Assembly (NCBI RefSeq): GCF_029168945.1
Contig: NC_083604.1
Location: 41,287,686-41,351,685 of the forward strand
Length of the DNA: 64,000 nt
Direction of reading: 5' to 3'
DNA from: Cannabis sativa
Taxonomy: Eukaryota > Streptophyta > Magnoliopsida > Rosales > Cannabaceae
A model generated the notes under the pieces. That model did not search any database, was not told the origin of the DNA, and saw nothing but the letters and a program-made list of their open reading frames with translations. This document shows positions 36,282 to 48,372 of this stretch, one piece after another. The position numbers and the translations under genes were made by a program. Within the stretch, counting starts at the first letter, position 1; every line of letters starts with the position of its first letter.

Positions 36282-37551
36282 CTGAAAATATAATGATGAC
36301 AAAATTAATAAAGCAATGAAACGATTAATAGCTATACAAAACTGTAAATATATCATGTACTGAACAATATAAAAATAACAATATAACAACTAAAAAATAA
36401 AAAAAAATGTAAAACTTAATAAATATGCAACTAAAATAACTCTAAATTAAAATTCAAATACAACTGATAAATGTAAGACCTAACCCAATGATCTAATTTT
36501 TTTTTTAAAAAAAAAAAAATTAAGAACCCTAGAATAAGAACCGTATAATAACTAAATTAAAACTAAAAAACAACTAATTAGAAACTGAAAAAGTGATAGA
36601 CATAAACTATTTAAGGTTGAAAAATTCTTCTAACTTAATACATAAAAAAAAAATAAAACATAACAAAACAGGTCTTTGAAACCAAAAAAAGATAACCAAA
36701 ACTAATACATTAATCTTTTAATTTGCAATCTCGTCATCATTATCTCGCTTTTTGCTCTGAAAGCCTCTTCAATGGATAACTTGGTGAAATAACAACAACA
36801 AAATAAATTAAAAGATGAAACAACTATAAAACAACTTATACACAACGTTAAATCACCTTAGTTATTTAAAGTCTTTAGATAAATCTCTGATTCATAAAAT
36901 TATAAAACTTAGAAAAATAACTTTGCCAGCTTGTGAGATAAATGGACAACAATAAGCATTAAATTTTGAAGTTGAGATCATTTGAAAAAAAAATTAAAAT
37001 CAAATCCAAAGAAAATTATTGAATAATAAAACTCTAAATTTGAGTTTTATACCTAACATTTAGATTTGAGCTTCGCCAATAAAAATAAATTAACTGAAAA
37101 TGCAGCAGCAACAACAACAATTAACAACAATAACAATAGCAGCAATATAAATAAAAAGATGAAAACAACTATAAAACAACTTATAAACAACAATAAATCA
37201 ACATATTTATTTAAGATCTGAAGATAAAATTACTAATTCATTAAATTCAGTTCTACAAAATAAAAACAATAATAATATCATAAAGAAACTTAACTTAAAG
37301 ATGAAAAAAATAGCACAATTGAAGATGCCCTATTTCTTTAGGCTAATAAAAAATATTAACTATGTTAGGCATTTTGTCAAACACATGGAAGGTATGACCT
37401 TATATACATATAAATAAAAAAACTCAACTTACAGAAGAAGAAAAAATTTCACAAAATTTGTGGGCAAATGGGTAGAATCAACAATAAAGAATCACACTAC
37501 AACAATATTCTTATAAAACTTTTAAATTAAAATTTTTATATTGATGTAATT

Positions 37552-37602
37552 TGAAAAGAAAAAAGAAGAAGAAGAAGGAGAAGGAGAAGAAGAAGAAAAG
37601 AA
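37552..37602. repeat. GA-rich simple repeat
   Basis: Imperfect GAA/GGA units on the plus strand. Confidence 0.8.
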
Positions 37603-37900
37603 TAACTTACAAATCAGAGCTTGAAACTATATTAATAGTAGCAAAAAGAAGTTTGAAAGAGATGGAGATAATTTGACCAAGAGATGAAGAAACTCAAAGA
37701 GTGTCTCTTTCTCCTTAGACTGCGCCATAGGAAGGTTAAGAAGAAGTTCTGCATGGCAAGAAGGGCTGTAGATGGGAGGAATGGAGACGGGAGGAATGGA
37801 GACAAGAGGGGCTGGAAGTGAGATGGAAGGGTAGAGATGGCTACCACTCTAAATAAATATATGTGAATAGAGGAAGAAGAAAAGAAAAATAACACTTTCC

Positions 37901-38510
37901 GTATAATTGTAATTAGTAAACTTTATAATAGTATTAGAGAAAATTTTAAAATGTAAAAATGTAAAAAAAAGAGAAAGCAAATATAAATGTCAAATATTGG
38001 TAAAAAAAGTCACTTAGTGTAAAAATTCCTTAAAAGTAAATACTGAATATATGAATATTTAAGAAATTTTGATAATTTAATTGTAATTTGCTTTTAAATT
38101 AATTCAAAAATTAATGTTAAAAAAAAGCATATATAATTTAAATTTGAGTCAAATAAAAAAATATTAAAATTTAATCTCTAAATTGTTGATAGGTGAAAAT
38201 AACGCATGTCTAAAAATTGTAGGAAAAAAAAAATAAGAATACTCTTAATGGTTGGGTTTTAATTTTCTTTTGCTTCGACAGAGATAACAGTGTAATATTT
38301 GTATTTTGAATTTGCACTTTTCATTTTAATTGGGTCTGCATATAATTGAATTATTCATTTTTCTGTGGATAATTTGTATATGATAGTATCGACAAAGTTG
38401 CGGTATTCCTGTGAAAAGCTATTATTTTTCATGTAAGATGATAAGATATAGTGTAAATAATTAATTTAATAAATACAATCTACTTATGATAGTCAAGTAC
38501 ATTTATTTTA
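37901..38510. other. AT-rich intergenic region
   Basis: Nothing supported here. Confidence 0.4.
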
Positions 38511-39605
38511 GGGCTTTTTTCGTAAATGTACAATAAAAATAATATAATTACAAAAAATGTGCAAAAAAAAATTATTGTAAAAACTTATACATTTTGAAAA
38601 CTTTTTACATGAAATCATACATTTTAATCATTAAATAATAAAATATGTTTAATAAAACTCAAAATAAACAATTTCGTAAAATTAATTAAACAGTTTTATA
38701 AAAATAAACAAGTTAAATATTTTTTTTATTAAAAGATAAATATTTATTATCTATTTTTAGTATGAATTATTATAATTTAATAAGATTTTTTTAATAAAAT
38801 ACAATATCAAAATTATAAACATTAATTTATATAAATATAAATCAATACTTAAAATTACTAAAAATAAACATGACACATAGAGTGATATAATAAAATATGT
38901 GAATATTATTATTTTGTTTATTAAATTAGTATGTTTAATAAATAGAAAACAAAATAAACATATGTATACAAAGTATTTTATATTATTAAGTATGTTTATT
39001 ATAATTGTAAACATAAAAATAGACATAACCAATTTATACTATACTAAAATAAGTATATTTTCTTTCTATTGTTCTGTATATTGATTATTTTCTAATAAGT
39101 TAGTGAACGAATTTTCTATTGAAGTATAATTCTTACATCAAAAAATAAATAAACAAACATAACTTTATAAACTCCAATAATTATTTAATTAGAAAAAATA
39201 AACATGACACAATAACAAAGAAAAAAATAAAGATAAATTTTTTTTATATATATTATTTATTTTCTAAAAAATAAACATAATACACATAGAGTGATATAAT
39301 AAACCTATGTGAATATTATTATTTTGTTTATTAAATTAGTATATTTAATTAATAGAAAATAAAATAAACACACATATAAAATGTTTTATATTATTGGTAT
39401 GTTTATTATAATTGTAAACATAAAAATAAACATAGCCAATATTATTATATATATAATAATCAATAATTATTACCATATATATTATAAAAAAAATTGAAAT
39501 AAAGTTTTTAATTATATATAAAAATGTATGAGAAAATGATAAAAAGTTTTGTTGCACATATTTTGTAATTAATTAAAATAATGTATACAAAATTGTAAAA
39601 TGCCC
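38511..39605. mobile_element. MULE-type non-autonomous element with 9-bp flanks
   Basis: The left end GGGCTTTTTTCGTAAATGTACA matches, with small gaps, the reverse complement of the right end (GGGCATTTTACAATTTTGTATACA). The similarity continues inward to ATTACAAAA-ATGTGCAA, about 60 bp. Flanks are TTTATTTTA (38502-38510) and TTTATTTTT (39606-39614), eight of nine identical. A 9-bp duplication with GGGC-type inverted repeats fits Mutator-like elements. The interior has no transposase. Confidence 0.65.
38868..39440. repeat. Internal duplication in the MULE-type element
   Basis: A block with CATAGAGTGATATAATAAA, then ATTATTATTTTGTTTATTAAA, occurs at about 38875-39030 and again at about 39287-39440. 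The offset is about 411 bp, and only scattered base changes are seen. Confidence 0.75.
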
Positions 39606-40015
39606 TTTATTTTTTTATTTAAACTACACTTGTGTAGTAAAGTACATTATTTGAGCAGCAATACATGAAAATATTTTTCCCGCGATATATGCGAACATCA
39701 CAGTATCTAGGATTTTTGTAGTGTCATCAATTTCAGCATATGATATAGCACTGAAAAATAGATAATAAAAATGTTAGTATTAATTTTAATTTAATTTTTA
39801 TTACTATAACATTCTATATATTTTAATTTACCCTGGTGTGAGAAATCATTCATGTTCACGTGTTGATTTATCACATCTAAATTTTTTCTTACGATTGTTT
39901 AATTCAATCTTTTTATGAAATGCCTCACATGACATGTAATAAAAATATTGGGCGTGATCAGTTATTTTTATTGTTGTTTCAATCCAAAAGTATTTTTTCT
40001 ACATCCAAGTCAAAT
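39606..40015. other. Intergenic region
   Basis: AT-rich. No gene or element end recognised. Confidence 0.4.
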
Positions 40016-40462
40016 TAGGGTTGTACATCAGTAGGTTTGGGCAGTTTATCCTATATATTTTCTAACCCAATCTAAAGTTCGAGTTGCTAAAATTTAAGTG
40101 CAACTTGCCCAATTTTTTTTAAAAAAAAAAGTCTATAAACCGACCAACGGTTTGGGCGGTTTGGTCGGGTTAACCCGGCCAAACTTTTTTTTTTTTTTAG
40201 TTTCAAAGTCAAAGTCAATAAAAATTAAAAAGATAAATTAAAAATATTAGATTCCACCAAAGCACAACACAATATATATGACTTTGAAACCAATAATTAA
40301 GTATATAACTTTATATTATTATATATTTAATCATTTATGTTATATATAATAAAAGCTAAAAAGTAAAAAAAAAAAAAATCCAAAGTCGAGTTGGTCGGGT
40401 TATTCGATTTAATTGGGCGGGTTGGACCTATTTTCAACTTGCCCAATTAACAGATTGGACAG
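40016..40462. mobile_element. hAT-like non-autonomous element, one end only, cut by Copia B
   Basis: Starts TAGGGTTGTACATCAGTAGG, like plant hAT ends. It continues with repeated GGGCGGTTTGGTCGGGTT-type and CAACTTGCCCAA-type subterminal blocks in both orientations. It stops abruptly at the Copia B LTR (40463). If correct, the 8 bases before it (AGTCAAAT, 40008-40015) should recur at the distant other end, past Copia B. Confidence 0.45.
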
Positions 40463-40654
40463 TGTTGGTTCAGATTCACTTATTTATCCTTAAGTTGTAT
40501 AACACCACTCACAGGGTTTGACAAATATACCCTTACATCAGATACAACAAATATCAAGACTAAAGAACATAAAGACAAGCATAAAGACAAGCATAACCGA
40601 AACAAGCATTACAAATATTACTCTAGGGCTCTGCCCTAGATAAGAATCACAGAT

Positions 40655-40670
40655 CAGTATAAAAGGAAGT
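40655..40670 (+). promoter_or_regulatory. Probable TATA box of the Copia B LTR
   Basis: AGTATAAAAGGAAG lies about 195 bp into the LTR, where transcription of LTR elements usually begins. Confidence 0.5.
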
Positions 40671-41647
40671 ATTTTTCTCAGATACAACAAGCAATAATAT
40701 ACAGAGCAAAATAAGAGATACAAGCAGTAATAAAAAGTCACAGCGAACAACAACAGAAAATAACAACAGAGAAAAGAGAGCCTTTTGGCTGTGAGTTGTC
40801 ATCTTCATGTGCGCTCCTCCTAGAGTGTTCATGTAATAGAAAAGAGAGTTTTGTTAGTATCAAAAGTGAGAAAAACAGAGAGAAATATAAAGTTGTAAAT
40901 CAAAGATTGTAACCTATTTTTGAGATGAATGGATTCAAGCTTTGAGGGCTTGACGGAGAAGTAGCCGGTTGTTTTGGGCGAACTCCGAGATCAAAGTTTT
41001 GGTGTCATCTACTTTAATCACTGTTTGCATTCTCTCATCTCACTCTCATTATTTTCTGGTATTTGTATTTGTGTATGTGTTTATGTTCTTGAGTTTGTAT
41101 TTTCGGGTTGTGTTAAAGTTTTGGCCGAAGTTAAAGGGGTTTTTTCTGGGTTCGGGTTTGAGTGAGTGGAGCCATGAGTGAGTGAGTTTTTTTTGGGTTG
41201 TTCTTGTCTCGGGTTGTAGCTGCAAAGAAAGGAAAGAAAATATTAGAATAACCCATAAAACTCTTGCTGCCATTAAAATAGAAAAGAAAAAGCTTTAAGA
41301 AATCAAAATCCTAGAAAACCATAGAACAAGCTTGTTGTAAGAAGAAGAGGAAAAGATAGAAAACCTTACCATTTCGTTTCTGCCATTTGAAGAGAAAAAG
41401 GAGAAGCTTGAAGAAACCCTAAGTTCGGCTGAAAAGAAGAGAAGATAAAAGAACCCATTAGAACCCCATAACCTTAGCTTTCATTTGTGTTGAAGAGAAG
41501 AAGAAGAGAAGAAATAAAACCCTAACCCTAGAATTTTTCTTACTGCTGCCGTTAGAGAGAAAGAAAAGAAAATTTGAATTCTTTTGGAAAGAATATTGTG
41601 GCTGCCGTGTATGAAGGAATTTAGGGTTAGAAGATAGATACCTTATA

Positions 41648-42093
41648 CAGTAGAACCTCTATCCAAGTATACACTTGGGACCAAGTAAATTATATTCTAA
41701 TTGGGAGGTTATAACTAAATAGAGTTACACTAAAAAAAAAATTTAAAAACTAAAAAAATATCAATGTAACAATAATAACAATAAATAATCATTAATACTA
41801 TATCATAATAGAAATATTTTAGACTAAATATAATTTCATACATGTATTATAACTTAAAATAAAATTATTAATTTTACATAAATAAATTTACAAAATACAT
41901 GTAAATATTTTATTAAGATGTAATTATTCTTATATAGAGGTATACTTTGTTAATACGGGACTTAGAAAATGTATAACTAATTACAATTTAGAGGTTATTC
42001 TTATTTATAACTGGCCCAAATCGGGACTTGATTTTTTTATAACAAATTAGAGGTTATTCTTGAATAGAGTATTCTTAAATAGAGGTTCTACTG
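41648..42093. mobile_element. pogo/Emigrant-like MITE in the Copia B LTR
   Basis: The left end CAGTAGAACCTCTATCCAAG and the reverse complement of the right end CAGTAGAACCTCTATTTAAG match almost perfectly. TA lies on both sides (41646-41647 and 42094-42095). CAGTAAAACCTCTATA-type ends with TA duplications are typical of pogo-like Tc1/mariner MITEs such as Emigrant in Arabidopsis. The interior repeats the GAGGTTAT and TTGGGAC motifs in inverted order and has no transposase. Confidence 0.85.
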
Positions 42094-42469
42094 TATATAT
42101 ATATAAGGGTTTCTTGTATCTTTAAGGTGGATATTGGTTTCTTCTTGGGCTGCTCTTACTGAGCCGAAAATTGTGTGAAAAGTGAGTCTTATTTGACTCT
42201 TTCTTTATTACTTTGACCGAACTATACAAAGAAAGAAAAGGGTGCAAGTGTTTGATCGGAGAGAGAAAGGTTCTCTTGGGCTGAAGCTTAGTGGGCCGAA
42301 CCTTTTGTGTTTGGGCTGAAACAAAGATTGCAAAATTGTATTAGTTTATAAAATTGACACTATTATTTTGTGAACACATAAAATAATAAATTTTAGAAAA
42401 ATACCAATTTGCATATAATATTAATTTTGCTTCTTAAAGTGTGTTGGTTAGAACAATAATTTCCAACAG

Positions 42470-42481
42470 TGGTATCAGAGC
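42470..42481 (+). other. Primer-binding site of Copia B
   Basis: TGGTATCAGAGC, one base after the LTR end, is complementary to the 3' end of initiator Met tRNA, the usual Copia primer. Confidence 0.92.
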
Positions 42482-42564
42482 CAAGTTATTTCCACAAAGA
42501 GATTCAAAATAATACAATCAAGAAGCAAGTTTGAAAGACATTGAAAATCAAGAACACAAGGATG

Positions 42565-44490
42565 TGTTGGGTTTTGTGCCCTAAATAAAACCCATTACAA
42601 TCTGATTAGTTATCAATTTAGAATTTTGAAGTGAATTATGATTACATGTATGTTACATGTTTATGGTTTAATATATACTTGATATATGCACAAAATCAGT
42701 TAAATCCAGAACATATAGTTATTCACAATTACATTATTGTCAGTACAATGGAATGTGATTGTGATTATATGATTCAAAAGATTTGGTCCCTGCTCATTAG
42801 TGTTTTGGATTTACACTGATGTGATAATCAACGATGAAGTATACTTACACTTGGAGTAAGTGTTATGTTCTTTCCAAAACATTGGCAAAGTATACTGGTT
42901 TCGAATGTATGGAGTATGCATTGGACTGGACCGATATTGAACTTGGTCAAAGATATTGTAAATTTACCGTTGTATCTTTCCAAGTCAATGTCAGAAGTTG
43001 ATCTTAGATTAAGAGAATCTAAATCCTGATATGCTTAGGCTCAATCTCAGGAGTGCTATTCATGTTCTTTGATCTATTAGTTAAACCTACCTTTGGGTCA
43101 GGATAATACATATATTTTGGGAACATGATAGCATAACTGAATGGGAGTGCTGAACATAAATATGGAAATCTATAGCTTCTACTGGTGTATAGAAGTAAAG
43201 TGATGATTCCTTTTGAGCTTAGTTAAATAGAAGTAAATGGATGAGCTCTTGTTTCAGTGACTATTAGATCACTAAAACATCATTTACAGGTAACTAAGTG
43301 TTCAAAGGGGCAAAATACATTGAGGGGTGTAAACGGTAAATTGGTCCCATCTCGATGTAAATCATCTATATAGAGGATCTCTAAATCACATTAAGATTAT
43401 AACAATGGTTAAATGAGATAGCATATTGATATCGTGAAACATATGATATGCTCTATATAAGTCTGAGAGTGCAATTCCAAGTTCTAAGAGTGGATTCAAC
43501 AAGGAATTAATAAGTTAGGGATTTACTTGGTAAATCGGTTCAACTTATTGGAAGCTCAGCATATAGATCCATGGTCCCCATTCTAGTTGAGACTATACTG
43601 TTTGTAAGACTCTATAATTGATTTATGATTAATCAATTATAATTCTAAAAGTTAGACTATGTCTAATTTGTGAATTCTCACAGTTTAAGGATGAAATTGT
43701 AAATAAAAGGGTTTCTAGGTTTAATTATTAATTAAGAGACTTTGCATGTCTAAATTAATAATTATTTTAAATGGCAATATTATTTAATAATCTATTTTAG
43801 TTATTAAATAATTAGTTTTGGCATTTAAATGATTAGAATTAGAAAAATGGCATTTTTGGAGAAATAGAAATAAAATTGAGGAAACTGCAAAATCCATGTG
43901 AGGCCCATACACACCATGGCCGGCCATATGCTTGCATGTTTCCCAATTATTATTTTCAATTTAAATTGCCATATAATTGCTAATCAAAGCCTAGCCTAAA
44001 TAGGAAAGTGGTGGATCACACTAAATAAGGCAGTTATTCAATTACATAGTAAAAGAGGAAACTGTTTATTGGGAAAGTTATGCTCTTCCCTTTTCCTATT
44101 TATAGCCGCCCCTCTCTCTACTCTTGGCATGCTTTTACAAGCTTTTTGCTATGCATTGTGTCACACGAAATCAAGAGAGAATTTCGAAATTCCTAGTGAG
44201 AGAGAAGTGCCCACACACATCACTCAGTACCTCATCATAGTTTGGAAGACTGTGAAGGATCACATCCAACTGAAGAACTTTCGGGCTCAGATCTTGATTA
44301 TACTCTGCTACAGACAGGAATCAAAGGTTAGAGATCTGAGTGGAAGGAGACATTTAATTCCGCTGCCATCACTGTAAGTTATTCTTAACTTTTATGTGTT
44401 TAGTTCATCGTTTTAGAAGTTCAATATTAGGTTGTTAAATCAACATACTTGTGAGTAGATCTAAGTTTCTGGTAAAATATATTTCCAACA
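42565..44490 (+). repeat. 5' LTR of the gag-only X element
   Basis: 1,926 bp, TGTTGGGTTTTGTGCC...TTTCCAACA. CTATTTATAG at 44096-44105 is a good TATA box. The 102-codon frame at 44069-44377 also occurs in the other LTR but has no supported product. Confidence 0.95.
44096..44105 (+). promoter_or_regulatory. TATA box of the X LTR
   Basis: CTATTTATAG followed by GCCGCCCC. The same box is at 60635-60644 in the 3' LTR and, reversed, in the minus-strand copies (e.g. 4062-4072). Confidence 0.65.
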
Positions 44491-44492
44491 AC

Positions 44493-44509
44493 TGGCACCA
44501 GAGCCATGG
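44493..44509 (+). other. Primer-binding site of the gag-only X element
   Basis: TGGCACCAGAGCCATGG, two bases after the LTR, is a variant of the initiator-Met primer site (TGGTATCAGAGC). Confidence 0.8.
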
Positions 44510-44847
44510 TAATTTATTTGCTTGCAAGAAATTTGGACTTAAAACGATTTGTTTGTGATTTGGATGGATTCATGATGTGTCATATTGATGTTTGATTGAT
44601 GTTTGTGAATTCTGGGAAAAATAATTAATTGTCTGTATCTGGAATTATTTTTATTGGATAGTTTGGAAAATTCTAAGCAATTTACTTTTTTACAGAACTC
44701 GATTTCGATTTAATTTGAATTAGTTATGAATTTTTGAAAATCGGAAAAAATCGAGGTGGTGAGCACCTTCCCTACGCGCGCGGAAATCATGCGCAGGAGT
44801 GCTAGCGCCCAGTTTTCTGGGCTGTGTTGCATGCTGTCCGTACCACC
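44510..44847 (+). other. Start of the X leader before the hAT insertion
   Basis: Non-coding. It shares CTGTCCGTAC with the minus-strand copy near 15665. It ends in GTACCACC (44840-44847), the hAT target sequence. Confidence 0.6.
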
Positions 44848-45059
44848 TAGGAATGTCAATCTGGGCTATTTTCGCGGGTCGGGCCGGGCCCCCGGCCTGA
44901 CGGGCCGACTGTGGCCCGAATTATTCGGGCTCTTCTCGGGCTTCTGGCCCGGCCCAGCCCGACCCGGCCCTGTATATATTATTTCGGGTCGGGCCCGGCC
45001 CGGCCCGGTTTCAAATATTAAAAAAAAACCTAAATCCCTAAAAAAAAATCTCAAATTCT

Positions 45060-46943
45060 AAACCTAAATCTCACGACTTCTTTCTCTCCGACGACCCAGT
45101 GTGAAGCCGTTGATCAAGTGTGAGGGAAATTGTGGGTTCTCGTGGGTCAATTGCTGCAGCTGAAACACCAATTGAATTGACCCAACTAAATTCACCAACA
45201 ACATTCTGTGCGCTTTTCCAACTAAACCCCCAAATTTCTTCCCTTTTTTGAGCTGCTTAGCAGTATAATCTCTGGGTTTTGAGTTTCATTAAGGTGAGTC
45301 TTCTAGTTTAGTCTTTCTTCGATTAATTTGTTATATTGTGGAGTTGGGTCAGCTTGTATTTAATCAGTTTATGATTTTAATGTGATTGATTGTAACTTTG
45401 AATTGAAATTTGTAGTCTTTCGGTTTTTGAATTGAATGTGTTTGATAAAATGCCTGGGATGAACCCAATTGAGTGTTGTTACTGTTAAATTCCCCTTACA
45501 CAAAACCCTTTGGTAAAGCTTAAATATTTATTATAATTTAGTTCATTTTTTAGTGGTCCCTTATATCATGATATCGAAACTGGGAAGTGAATAATATATG
45601 ATAAAAATTTCATATAAGTACAGGAAGTGAATAATTTAGTGTATTCTGGTTGTAGATGAATGTTTGATTGAATTCTGTTTTAGTCATTTCATTCTCATCT
45701 GTGATAGAAAAAAAGTAGTTACTGTTACTATCTCCATTTTGATTTAGGTGTTATTGTTTATATTATTTGTATGCAGTCAAACTTATCAAGCAGGGTAAAA
45801 TTTACACACCTATATAAAATTACAATGATGTAAGTGTTCGCTATTATTGTTAGAAGTTTTGAATGTTTGTGTTTTGTTACCTTGAACATACTTGGATTAC
45901 AATGATTGAAATTCCATGATATGCCATAATGTAGATTCATTGCTTACTGGAGTTGAATATTTCTGCAGTCTTACTATTTTGATACATGATATGCTAATCG
46001 CTGATCTCCTAGAAAGATGCAGCTATTATTAGAGATAAACTTGTATGCTTTACTGATATTTAATACAACTGTGTTTGATTTTTTCTACCGTGCAACTTTT
46101 TGCAGATTAGTCAGTACCTTAGCTTACATGCTCGTTTTGGCATTCTCCCTAGTGAACTTCTTCAAGGAAAGGCTGCAGAGGTTTGTACTATTTTTCTCAT
46201 TAACATGTATTTATTCACTCGTTGTCATCTATATATCTTGAGAAAGCTGTTCAGTTTTGAAACCGAATTTGCTTATTGATTGTTGTTCTTATTTCTTTTC
46301 ATTTGTTTTAATATTTTCAGTTACAGGATTCAGCATCTGGGTACTCTCTAATTTTCATTTGTCCTCAAGGTACTCTCTAATTCATTTGCCCAACAACTTG
46401 GTGAATCTACATGTTTTGTTTAAGAATAAGACCATAGTGCTTTAGAACTATCAAATTTATAAAGATTTCACTGCAGAATTCACTGCATTCTGCCATTATG
46501 AACTAGCAAATGATGAAGTTGCCCATGATTCTTGTAGGAATGTCTTACCATACTCTGTTTTATATTTTTTTTATAGGCTTTGGCGTTTTGCAAGTGTTTG
46601 AAAAGAATTTGAGTCAAGTGGAAATTTCAATCTCGATTCATCAGAGGTATATATATATTTTTTTATAATTAAATTACATATAATTTTATAGAAGAGTTTG
46701 AATATCTTATATATTCATCTATAGTGAAGTAGGTTCTGCGAAATTTGTGTGCTGCGGTGATATGAGGATGATAAATTGTTTGTTATCTGATTATTTATAG
46801 TTAAAATTGACAGATGGTTAGGTTAATAAAATAGGAAAAATACTGCCCGATTTTTCGTAGATATGTTTATCATATTTTCAAAAGCAATTGCATGGATTAA
46901 TTGATAGATATGAGAATATGGTGTTAATGTAGGTTAATATAGA
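45060..46943 (+). other. hAT 5' region with exon-like segments
   Basis: The segment 46106-46180 (75 nt) is bounded by TTTTTGCAG and GTTTGT and encodes ISQYLSLHARFG then ILPSELLQGKAAE. A further piece after TTTTCAG at about 46321 reads LQDSASGYSLIFICPQG. These look like coding exons rather than hAT leader. They may be captured host-gene exons or untranslated exons of the transposase. The family is not recognised. Confidence 0.45.
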
Positions 46944-48372
46944 ATGTTTGGTCAAATCGATTCTAATTTTGAGGATGATGTTGATTTTGTGCCATCAACT
47001 ACAAATGAAGTACAATCTGTTAGCAATACAGTAGATGAAACTCAGAATCAGAGAAAAAGAACTTCTCGTGCATGGGATCATTTCACACGGCAAAAAAATT
47101 GATGGAAAAATTAAAGCAGTTTGCAAGTATTGCGAGCGTAAGCTGGTGGGAGAAAGTTCTAGTGGGATTAGGCATTTAAATTCTCACGTGAAAACGTGTC
47201 CTGTAAGAAAGGCCCAACTTGCCGCCAATCCTAGTGCAACTGCAAGCCCTTCAGTTTCTTTTAATTTTGATCCTGATTTAGCAAGGACCAAATTGGCTCA
47301 AATGATCGTTAAGCACGAATATCCCTTGTCTATGGTTGAGCATAGCGGGTTTATAGAATATTCAAGCACTTTATGTCCCATGTTTCAAATGGTGTCAAGG
47401 AATACAATTAGGTCAGACATTATGAAAATGTATAAAACTGAGAAAGAAAAGTGCAGGCAAAATTTGGAAAAAAGTAGGAGCAGAATAGCCATAACCAGTG
47501 ACATGTGGACTACAAATCATCAGAAGAGGGGATATATGGCTGTAAGAGCTCATTTTATTGATGATTCTTGGAACTTACACAGTCAAATATTGAGTTTTAA
47601 GTATGTTCCGTGTCCTCACGATGCTCCAGCACTACTTGAGGCCCTAAGATCTTGTCTTAATGATTGGAAAATAGAAGACAAGATCAGTACAGTGACTCTC
47701 GATAACTGTACTGCCAATGATTCCATGATTGATCTTTTGAAAGGACAATTTGAGCCTGACAGTTTTATTTTGAAGGGAAAGTTGCTACATGTGCGTTGTT
47801 GTTAGAGCTTTGACAGATTTGTTAGAGCTTCCTATCGAGTAGAGAATATGAAGTCTGAACTGGATTTTTATATTTAGAGGAGAACTTGATACCTAGGACT
47901 GAAGAGTCATTTGATATATGCAACTATTGGAAGGTGACGGGCCTCAAATACCCTTTGTTGAGTATGATTGCCAAGGATGTATTTGCTGTGCCTGTTAGCA
48001 CTGTTGCTTCGGAATCTACATTCAGCACTGGTGGTAGGCACGTGAGTTCACATCGATCGAGACTTCATCCTTCTACATTAGAAGCATTAGTATGTACACA
48101 AAATTGGTTGAAGACTGACAAAAAAGGTAGATATTATTTAACAACTGTAAATATATATTTATATACATTTTTTCATTTCTTAATTAGAATTAATATTTAT
48201 TTTATTTTTTTTAACAGCAACAGTGAATGATGAAGATAATGATGTTGGTCCAACAATGGTAATTAGTTAAGTTTTTGTAATTTATCAAATAAATTATTTA
48301 TTTTTATTATTAATACTTTTTTCTGTTTTTATTTTTTTGCAGGAGCCTTACGTAGTTGATCTTGATGATTAG
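46944..48372 (+). pseudogene. hAT (ZBED/RICESLEEPER-like) transposase, broken
   Basis: Starts MFGQIDSNFEDDVDF. A frameshift in a run of seven A at about 47092 breaks the frame before the BED zinc finger (VCKYCERKLV ... HLNSHVKTC). The central frame then runs to 47805 through SRIAITSDMWTT and VTLDNCTANDS, the first part of the RNase-H-like catalytic fold. Most of the catalytic core and the insertion domain are then missing. A second frameshift comes before the C-terminal dimerisation domain (NYWKVTGLKYPLLSMIAKDV; PVSTVASESTFSTGG; RSRLHPSTLEALVCTQNWL). Two GT-AG introns follow (48127-48217 and 48259-48342) and the protein ends EPYVVDLDD. It cannot be active. Confidence 0.88.

Larger units (their letters stand above)
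34290..37900. repeat. GTTG-rich region with inverted symmetry, possible MULE-like element
   Basis: From about 34690 to 35690 the plus strand carries many copies of a GTTGTTTTCATGTTGTT-like motif. From about 36060 to 37200 the plus strand instead carries its complement type (AAAACAACTATAAAACAAC). The outer edges have CTTCTTCTCC (34300) and a GAAGAAGGAGAAGG run (37565). This is the layout expected of an element with long or subterminal inverted repeats, but I could not find clean termini or a target duplication. Confidence 0.4.
40463..42468 (+). repeat. 5' LTR of Copia B
   Basis: Begins TGTTGGTTCAG and ends AATTTCCAACA, directly before the primer site. About 2.0 kb including a 446-bp MITE. A likely TATA box (CAGTATAAAAGGAAG) is near 40655. 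The left boundary rests on the TG/CA end match and the break in the hAT-like sequence. Confidence 0.7.

Noticed and set aside
38757..39557. Hydrophobic-looking frames on both strands
   Set aside because: AT-rich MITE interior; apparent membrane segments are an effect of TTT/ATT codons.
41521..41540. CCCTAACCCTAGAA as interstitial telomeric repeat
   Set aside because: Only two units, within an LTR; too short to support.
44069..44377. 102-codon frame in the X LTR, repeated at 60663-60929 in the other LTR
   Set aside because: It lies in the LTR around the TATA box, varies by indel between copies, and has no domain; it is an LTR shadow.
44756..45061. 101-codon frame rich in Gly, Pro and Arg
   Set aside because: Produced by the GGGCCGGGCC subterminal repeats of the hAT.
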